Program-made: the position numbers and the translations under genes
Notes under the pieces: model-generated
Databases searched by the model: none
Told to the model about the DNA's origin: nothing
What the model saw: the letters and a program-made list of their open reading frames with translations, nothing else
Shown: piece after piece, positions 57,571 through 64,000 of the stretch
How the letters are laid out: the number at the start of each line of letters is the position of its first letter
Numbering within the stretch: the first letter of the stretch is position 1
Source: Saturnia japonica
Taxonomy: Eukaryota; Arthropoda; Insecta; Lepidoptera; Saturniidae
Direction: 5' to 3'
Assembly: GCA_033032175.1 (NCBI GenBank)
Contig: CM065304.1
Location: forward strand, 16,182,001 to 16,246,000
DNA length: 64,000 nucleotides

Positions 57571-58188
57571 TGTGTATGCGAGGAGTAAATTATGCGGTCT
57601 TCCCTACTATTCCCTCACACACCACATGGAGCGGCGGTTTTAAATAGAGTTGCCTGCCTCCTAGTCTGATGCAGCCTTCGATAATATAGCTCAGTGAGCA
57701 ATGAACGACAGACAACTATTTCAATTGTTACATCCAATTGAATATATGGAAAGGAATATCATCCCCTAACCTTGAACTTCCGAAACTGCTTCCTCTCCCA
57801 ATCCAGCCTGGAGCTTATATACGTCAAGTCCCAACGCTACACACAAGCGTATTCCACCTCGCTAAATGTTCTTCACCACGTTAACAGATGGTATGTTTTT
57901 ATTACAAAATGCACACACGGAGCGGAGCGGTCATACTACCGCGAGACAATCGGTCCACGAATTGATACGTAGGTAATATAATTTCGTCACACCCACTCGA
58001 GCGATCCGATCTTAATAAATGTTGGTAAGGGTGGCGGCGGTGTCCCTCCAACAGTGACGTCGTATGACGCTACAGCGTCGTCAGCCAATTGGCATTAAGA
58101 AGGACAACAGATCAGAAGAAGTCGGTGTGTCTGATTTCATTCGACCATATAATCAAGAAAATGAACTAATTGAAATAATTGGCTCAAA
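57571..58188. other. Unidentified insert in the right arm of the mariner composite
   Basis: This GC-richer sequence has no counterpart in the left arm and lies between the split parts of the right arm. No protein or known repeat is recognised; the 66-codon frame at 57772-57972 has no features. The neighbouring 57017-57261 segment between transposase remnant and inverted copy is also of unknown origin. Confidence 0.5.
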
Positions 58189-58398
58189 CACTGATAGATA
58201 CAAATAGTACAGCCAAAGAAATTTTATACCTACGTTATGCGAATAAACTTTTTCCCCGGCCTATTATAAATAAAATATACCAACCGACAGAAAAACAACA
58301 ATGATATAAGTATTATATTACTGCGCTTATGAATACTACTAGTGCTCTGTTTATATTAGGAAGTGCTACGCATCTGAGTAAAAACTTGTGTAAAAAAG

Positions 58399-58960
58399 TT
58401 TTTTTTTAATGCAGTACAGGTATGCGCTTGTCCTCGATCTTACCTGATGGTAAATAAAGATGAGGCCGACGATGTATCGCGCTTATCTATTAAATGCCTA
58501 TTCACTCTTCGCTTGAAGACTCCCAAGTTACAGGTGGATGTGAAAACAGACGACGAGAGTGAATTCCACTCCTTTGCCGTTCGCATAATGAACGACGAAG
58601 CGTAACGCTTTGTGCGAATCGGGGGAATTTCCACAACATAAGAGTGGAAACTCTCACGGCGTCTAGTTGTCCTATGGTGAAACAATTGGGCTGAATTGAA
58701 TTATTCACCGACCCCAACGATAGAGTCGGGAAAGCTAACGCGTTCTACTCCACCGTCTATCCAAACAGAGCGTGCCCACGCCCACGACCGCGTAACCACC
58801 GTTCTCTCCGCAGAGGACGGGCGGTCAACTTCGCTCCCGCACACCCTCCACGTCCACCCTCTCTAGTGGCAACTCAAGCCTAGGTCCGTTCCTCGGTGTG
58901 AAACCCATGAGTCAGGCAGCCGCCCGCCGATACATGTGACACTATACGTGCAACACTTAG
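58399..58960 (-). pseudogene. LINE 3' remnant: reverse-transcriptase tail after a GC-rich head
   Basis: On the minus strand, 58690 down to 58440 reads RTAKEWNSLSSSVFTSTCNL, then GVFKRRVNRHLIDKR and a stop. EWNSL-x-x-SVF and NLGVFK-x-RVNRHL are the usual last 40 residues of Jockey/CR1-like reverse transcriptases. A short 3' region and an A-rich end (plus 58399-58408) follow, so this is a true LINE 3' terminus. Upstream, 58700-58960 is strongly GC-rich and non-coding, unlike the neighbourhood. It may be the leader of the same element joined to its 3' end by internal deletion, but this is inference. Confidence 0.65.
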
Positions 58961-59137
58961 CTACTCCCATACAAACATTACACACATATGTACATACGTG
59001 CATATCTCACAGGTACATAGGTTCTGTAAGGAACCTTTTTTTCTTATTTACGCTATTCAGTGTAGACCGTATTTCAGATTACTAAATACTTATACACATG
59101 TTCCTCCCTTCCTCCCAGGAGGAAGGAACATATATAT

Positions 59138-59369
59138 ATGTGTGGGGTTGTACTCAGAGATAAAATAAAGATGCCTATAAACCTTAAAATGTTTATTACT
59201 TAAAAACAACAACTTAAACGTCCTACGCTCTAATGTGGCTCTAATCGTCATATGCGCCATCTTAGATTCCATTTTTCCGTCCCTCTCATTCATCTACTCC
59301 TTTCATTCTGTCTTACATTCCATTTCCCACATTCGGCCGTCCTGCTCTTCTGTCTGTCCCCAGACACTA
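59138..59369 (-). repeat. Possible 3' LTR of a Ty3/gypsy element
   Basis: On the minus strand this segment starts TGTCTGGGGACAGACAG, contains AATAAA, and ends CAACCCCACA. It lies downstream of a gypsy integrase end. No polypurine tract is clear and no partner LTR is in the window, so the boundaries are tentative. Confidence 0.4.
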
Positions 59370-59399
59370 TGTTAAGACATGAAGTAATATTATAATTAT

Positions 59400-59565
59400 A
59401 ACAATCAAGAGAATATAATAATCAAGTACTTATTTTAACATACACCGCATGTAGTAGTATTACAATCAAAAGAATATAATATTATGTATTTATTTTAACA
59501 TTCACCGCTTGTAGTAAGTACAATATTCAACACAATATAGTTACTTAATATTCTCCATATGTAAT
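59400..59565. repeat. Three tandem units of about 60 bp
   Basis: The unit CAATCAAGAGAATATAATAA...TTATTTTAACATACACCGCA-TGTAGTA occurs near 59402 and 59464, with a more diverged third near 59520 (CAATATTCAACACAATATAG). It lies between the gypsy pol end and the putative LTR. Confidence 0.7.
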
Positions 59566-59701
59566 AAAATAAGCAAACAACTGAACATTAAACATCTTCA
59601 GACAATTTTCTTACAAAGAACAACTTATAACTAAAGTAAAACTATAATTAACTGTCATACATCACACAAACACTACTCAAATATATACCCACATATTAGT
59701 T

Positions 59702-59945
59702 TTATGAATCATGGTTTACACTTGGCCATCTCTTCATTTGATCTGCTGAGCTTGAGGTACAGTTTAGACCTTCAGTTGAACTGTCAATCTTTTCCATATC
59801 ATAACGGCCTTTTAAATGAAGCTTGGTAATTTTATAGGGTCTTAAGTATTTAGCTTTAATTTTGAGTCCTGGACCAAATTGAGTTCTTTTAATAGCCACT
59901 AGGTCCCCTATCTCGTATTTTAGACTCTTTTTCCCTCTTTTGTTA
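59702..59945 (-). pseudogene. C-terminal end of a Ty3/gypsy integrase (pol)
   Basis: The minus-strand frame reads YEIGDLVAIKRTQFGPGLKI, then KAKYLRPYKITKLHLKGRYD and later SADQMKRW before a stop at 59702. YE-x-GD-V and LGPY-like motifs (here LRPY) are those of the integrase C-terminal GPY/F module of Ty3/gypsy elements. Integrase inserts element DNA into the host genome. Only about 80 residues remain; the sequence upstream of about 59945 no longer reads as pol, so the element is a 3' fragment. Confidence 0.7.
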
Positions 59946-59949
59946 AAGG

Positions 59950-61438
59950 ATTTTCAATTTTCTCCTTGAACTTGTCTCTCTCCGTGCCTGCGCTCGCGTG
60001 GAGTACATTGCCGTCGGTCGGGCACAGGCGCGAATCGTGCTACCGCATTCCCGCTCCGGTTATTTTAAAGACGAAAATGCTTATTTAGACATTTTCTTCA
60101 TTACGAACTTGACATTTGTATTACCGACGGTACCCGCATAACAAAGCAATAAAACTACATGTTGATCGAAAGACGAATACCGCATCCCTGACATTGACAT
60201 ACAAATAATAATACAAAACAAATTCCAAATTAAAAACGCACACTTAAGGCCGCGCGCAAAGATGAGTTGAAGTCTCCGTACAGTAGGTACTATATAAACA
60301 TATTATTGAAGAGTTTCTAAACTTATTCTTTATAGAAGCCCGCTAGTGTAAAAAGAAGTTGAATTAATGTAACTCGACCTGTGATAGCGTATGTATAATA
60401 TGATATAGAATAAATACAGTGTGAAAACAGATTAAATTGTTGTTAATTGTGAAAGAACTCTAGAGTAGCAGTGGGCGATTATAAGATAATTCTACTAATA
60501 TAATCATTCGAGTATGAAGATATCTCGATTGCAACCATTAGTAACTACTAATATTATATTGATATTAGCTAATTGGTTTATATTGTTCTTCTAAACAACT
60601 TTGTTTGCGACTGAACGACCTTTTTTATAAGCTTCCCGCTTTCCCGTATTTTTAATAAGTACAATTATCTCAATTCAGTTATCATTTTAAATTGTCTACC
60701 TCTGAGTATACGTAAATGGCTCCATTATGAATGATTCACAATTATATTTCTCGATTTTGAATGATCATTCATGATCGATTTATCTCAATTTAATTGTTTT
60801 GTCTGATTTCGATTACGTAAAACCTCTACTTTACTAAAATTTGTGTTGATTATACTAATGCCATAATTTACGAGTAGTTCCATCTAATAGTCATCATACA
60901 GAAACTTTAAATAAAGCTTAATAACGCCATCTACAAGACAGATACTATAATTTTGTTGACAAAAAATGTATTATTAGCGCCACCTACCCAACATTAGTTA
61001 AAAAAAGATGTTGAATGTTGATATACCCGGTTGTGAAAACTTGTGTTGAAAACCCTGTTTCTTGTCGGTTCTTCTCGATGACCGAGATGTTTTCGGCACC
61101 GGCATGCATGCTGCAGTAAACTGTACATTTGTTGTAATGTATTGATTTACAATCATAAGTGCCTTCTTGGCCAAAAATTAACAACATATTTTTGATACTG
61201 ATAAACAGCAGTACTACCTACCTATTGAAATTAATTATCTACGTAACGCAAATTTTTTATATAATAAGAACCTACCTAATTCATGTTTTCAGATAATTTC
61301 GAATACACTATTAAATATACTTTCTGATAATAATTTTTTTAAAGTAGACTTTAATTCTAAATTGATTTAATTATACTACTGGCTAATAAGGTAGAAAAAT
61401 GAAAAAAAAAATTCAGTCATTCGTATTCCCATTATATT
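59950..61438. other. Intergenic sequence before the COX7C-like gene
   Basis: Contains a CpG-rich patch at about 59990-60060 (CGCTCGCGTGGAGTAC) and otherwise AT-rich text. I see no repeat family or exon that I can support. A promoter for the gene at 61472 should lie here or just upstream of it, but no clear core element stands out. Confidence 0.55.
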
Positions 61439-61471
61439 ATGTCAAAGAAATATCTACTGATTGACTTAAAC

Positions 61472-61617
61472 ATGATAAACCTACGATCTTTAATAACACA
61501 GGCTGTGGGAGCTAGAACAGCTTTGAAGATTCGAATACCAATAACTGTTCAGAAAATACGCCATCATGATGGGCCACCTCAACCGTTTGACAACATGCCA
61601 TTTAAAATACGTAATCG
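61472..61617 (+). CDS. Cytochrome c oxidase subunit 7C-like protein, exon 1
   Basis: The exon gives MINLRSLITQAVGARTALKI, a basic amphipathic stretch suited to a mitochondrial import signal, then RHHDGPPQPFDNMPFKIRN. The H-x-GP...N-(L/M)PF-x-(I/V)-x-N(K/R)(W/Y) pattern is that of cytochrome c oxidase subunit 7C, a small subunit of respiratory complex IV in the inner mitochondrial membrane. I chose the ATG at 61472 because it starts the import-like segment; an in-frame ATG at 61439 would add MSKKYLLIDLN. The donor is CG before GTTAGA, a usable but non-consensus site that restores frame with exon 2 as R-Y. Together the exons make 80 residues, longer than the usual 60-70 precursor. A divergent paralogue, or another small complex IV subunit, cannot be excluded. 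Confidence 0.62.
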
Positions 61618-62747
61618 GTTAGATTTTACCATCAACTTTTTTCTACCTATTCGGTTTTTGCGTTTCACTCAATATGTACGTACCTAGTTGTTTGGGAGTA
61701 AAATGTTCTACATTGATTTTTGACTTAAGAGTATAAACTAACCTGTTGTTGAACAATATAATCCGTTATAGGTCACAGATCTTAAATAGTTATTATCTTA
61801 TTGACTTAGACTTATTGTTTATTTATAGGGTGTAGGTTATTCATCCACGGCAAAACTGTTATTTACATATTAGGTTCACCTGATTTCGCAAAATACCGAA
61901 GACAAAAGACTCGTTAATTTAAATAATATACATTTTTAGAGAAAACTAAAAAAGGTTCAACTTTAAAATCGCTAGGTAGGTACTGTTGAGTTTCAGCCTC
62001 CAATTTTTTTTACAGTTCACTCTATAAATAGGCTCAATATAAAATTTTATACTACAGAAATAGTTTTCGAGAAATAAAATTTTTAAAATAGCATTTTTTG
62101 TAAATCTGTCAATATAAATATCACTTAAAAGCAGTTATCATAAGGTTCACTTTTGAAAGTTAGGCAAAAATTTTCGATAATCGTAATATTTTTATATAAG
62201 TTCGTTTTGTTATTTTTTAATGATTGTTGTGTTATGTCTTACGTCAAATACGACCTACTTTAACATTTTGTCCCGTTTTTGTTTCCAGTGAGATATTTTC
62301 ATTTTTGCCATTGTTGTGAGAAATTGATTAGGTTAGGTTTAGGTTTGAACTGCGAACTTAATGCACGAGCCGAGTGAGAGGGCCGCGGTAGCAGCCGGCG
62401 AGTGCCAGTAACAAATAATTATTCGTTAAAATTCATAAACAGTTCCTAGATAAACATAACCTCAAAAACTATTTGTTCCTTTAAATGAGGATTACCTCTA
62501 ATCTTACAGCATTTTTTATAAATTGTAACATATCTTAATTATAATAGCTAGTTACCTACCTACTGATTCATAAATAAACACTGTTCTTTAATGAATAATG
62601 TATCCGAGTTCTAAATATGAGTAATAAGGTGTAAGGGGTGTCGAATAACATCTTTAAAGCTGAGACACCCAAACCAATCTCACCTGCTCCTACTGACTCT
62701 TACTCTATATAATAAATTATATTAGACCTAATATTTTACCATTACAG
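61618..62747 (+). other. 1.1-kb intron of the COX7C-like gene
   Basis: Runs from GTTAGA to TTACCATTACAG. AT-rich except for a GC-richer patch at about 62360-62410. No repeat family identified. Confidence 0.55.
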
Positions 62748-62844
62748 GTATTTTACGACCGTTTTCTTTGCAATATTCTTCGGGTTGGGTCTATGGGCGC
62801 CTTATGGGATTCTTTGGTACTCTATGGCGAAGAGAACACTTTAA
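62748..62844 (+). CDS. Cytochrome c oxidase subunit 7C-like protein, exon 2 (membrane span)
   Basis: After ACCATTACAG the exon completes an arginine and reads YFTTVFFAIFFGLGLWAPYG, then ILWYSMAKRTL and TAA at 62842-62844. The FF-x-x-FFG-x-G-x-x-x-P core is the single transmembrane helix of subunit 7C, preceded by NRY as in family members. The C-terminus departs from the usual RHQLLK-type end, having YSMAKRTL instead. An AATAAA follows 7 bases after the stop. The open frame, sensible phase and helix make the exon convincing; the subunit name is less certain than the small-membrane-protein type. Confidence 0.65.
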
Positions 62845-62850
62845 AAATTA

Positions 62851-62856
62851 AATAAA
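62851..62856 (+). promoter_or_regulatory. Likely polyadenylation signal of the COX7C-like gene
   Basis: AATAAA immediately downstream of the stop codon, with TA-rich text after it. Small nuclear-encoded mitochondrial genes often have very short 3' untranslated regions, which fits. Confidence 0.45.
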
Positions 62857-64000
62857 TAATTAATAACATTATAGTGATATATTTTGTTTTCCACTATAAA
62901 GACTTCCCAACATGTACACTTTCGGCTTTGCAAGCATTACATTTTATTTACACTAACTACATTTTTTATAAGAATAAAATGTCCATACCCAGTCAGTTTA
63001 TCTCAACTTTCTGTTAAATTGTAAGTTAGTAATTATAGAAATTGGTATTTTTAAGAAAATATAATTATTAACTTACAAGAACTTTCTTTTACACGGGTGT
63101 GCCATGCCATATGTACATTGATCCAGAAACACAAGCATCGTCTGTCTTTTATGATATAAGCAAAAATACCTGAAGTAAGCACACAAGTTTATTAATTACC
63201 CTCTATTATCCTTTCCATTATGATAAAAACTTTAGTAACCATCTTGTAACCACAGTAAGGGTAGGGAGTGAGGGAAGTTAATGGGGAAAAACTGTTAAAA
63301 TGTTATAGAAATATTGAGTTACCTAACAGAGTGCTGTTTGGTGACTGAAAACTATTTTTTTCTTATAAATATCATATGATTATAATAATTATACTGAATC
63401 ACAGATAAGTATGAGGTGATTGTATTGGGATATAATGTATGTAGCCATACAGACATTATGGTTTTTGTGCATTTATATAAGTCAATGTTATAAATAATAT
63501 TTTTATAGACTAACTAGTAACAAACAGTTAATTACGAAATAAGAATAAAATATAGTTAAAGCTATCAAAGAATGTAAATTCCATAAGACAATTTTTTTTT
63601 AGAATTGGATCAATAGTTCCAGAGGCTAACTCCAAAACACTTAAGCTTTACCTTACCTCTGTATAATATTTATTTATAAATCCATGTTAAATTTGTTTTT
63701 GAAATTCCTTCAATGTATTACAACATAATCCTATCAATCCTACTTATATATATGTATAATAAATGAGAAAGTGTGTATTTTTGTTACTCGCAAAAACGGC
63801 AGAACGGATTTAAATGAAATTTGGCAGACAGATAGTCTATGACCTGGAATAACACATATGGCACTTTTAACCAGTCATAGTTTAACCAGTGTTACCCTAC
63901 AAATATAATAAATGGAAAGTTTGTATGTTTGTTCTTTGTACTGTTGTAAGTTTTATTGGGACGGTTAATGTGTTGGATTGATATTGGCATATAATGGCAA
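62857..64000. other. Intergenic sequence with a dispersed repeat near the end
   Basis: From about 63755 the text GAGAAAGTGTGTATTTTTGT and AAAACGGCAGAACGGATTTA is of the kind found at the start of interspersed insect repeats; compare 55255-55330. The stretch 62870-63740 shows nothing I can name. Confidence 0.5.

Larger units (their letters stand above)
55964..58261 (+). mobile_element. Fold-back mariner composite
   Basis: The outer ends are inverted: CGGGGAAAAAGTGTTTTCGC at 55964 and its diverged complement ending at 58261. The match extends about 70 bp inward through GCTTTGGCTGTACTATTTG. The transposase start region (56085-56352) is also present inverted at 57262-57535. Thus both arms derive from the same 5' part of one mariner type, in head-to-head arrangement, and the right arm is split by about 620 bp of unrelated DNA (57571-58188). 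Exact TA target sites are ambiguous. Confidence 0.75.

Noticed and set aside
57772..57972. 66-codon + strand frame in the mariner insert
   Set aside because: No domain, no splice or start context; the insert has no other coding sign.
1..64000. CRISPR arrays, bacterial operons, phage modules and ribosome-binding sites
   Set aside because: None is present; the spliced genes and insect-type transposons show this is nuclear animal DNA, and the regularly spaced motifs seen are transposon sub-repeats.

Overview
This window is AT-rich animal DNA, almost certainly from a moth or butterfly. It has spliced genes with GT-AG introns, very long introns full of retroelements, tRNA-derived SINEs and compact Helitron-like repeats of the kind common in Lepidoptera, several mariner-family transposons, and no bacterial gene arrangement. 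The lineage call is inference from protein and repeat types; no marker gene fixes a species.

Two host genes are supported. (1) On the + strand, five exons (3165-3236, 27767-27814, 42142-42331, 42756-42964, 46189-46313) join with matching phases into the C-terminal ~214 residues of an ERG/FLI-type ETS transcription factor, probably the Ets65A orthologue. The complete ETS DNA-binding domain is split over exons 3 and 4, and the last exon ends the protein. The start of the gene lies upstream of the window. (2) At 61472-62844 (+), two exons encode an 80-residue single-membrane-span protein resembling cytochrome c oxidase subunit 7C.

The rest is intron or intergenic DNA shaped by mobile elements. 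In the 24.5-kb intron (3237-27766): a SINE with target duplication, remnants of LINE reverse transcriptases, a broken Jockey-type gag, a dead mariner with intact ends, and Helitron-like repeats. In the 14.3-kb intron (27815-42141): the Helitron-like element tip and SINE tail at 28303, a short inverted-repeat element (28511-29183), a LINE fragment nested inside an older repeat (34277-35754), and a nearly intact antisense CR1-like LINE (about 37600-41990) ending just upstream of the first ETS-domain exon. The last intron carries an inverted-repeat element and a compact Helitron-like element.

Downstream of the ETS gene (46.3-61.4 kb) is a transposon-rich interval. Its most striking member is an apparently complete mariner-superfamily transposon (53843-55145) with a 359-codon uninterrupted transposase, catalytic spacing DD41D, perfect 32-bp terminal inverted repeats and TA target duplication. 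Next to it lies a fold-back mariner composite (about 55964-58261), a LINE tail and the end of a Ty3/gypsy element. The two host genes show no evident functional link.
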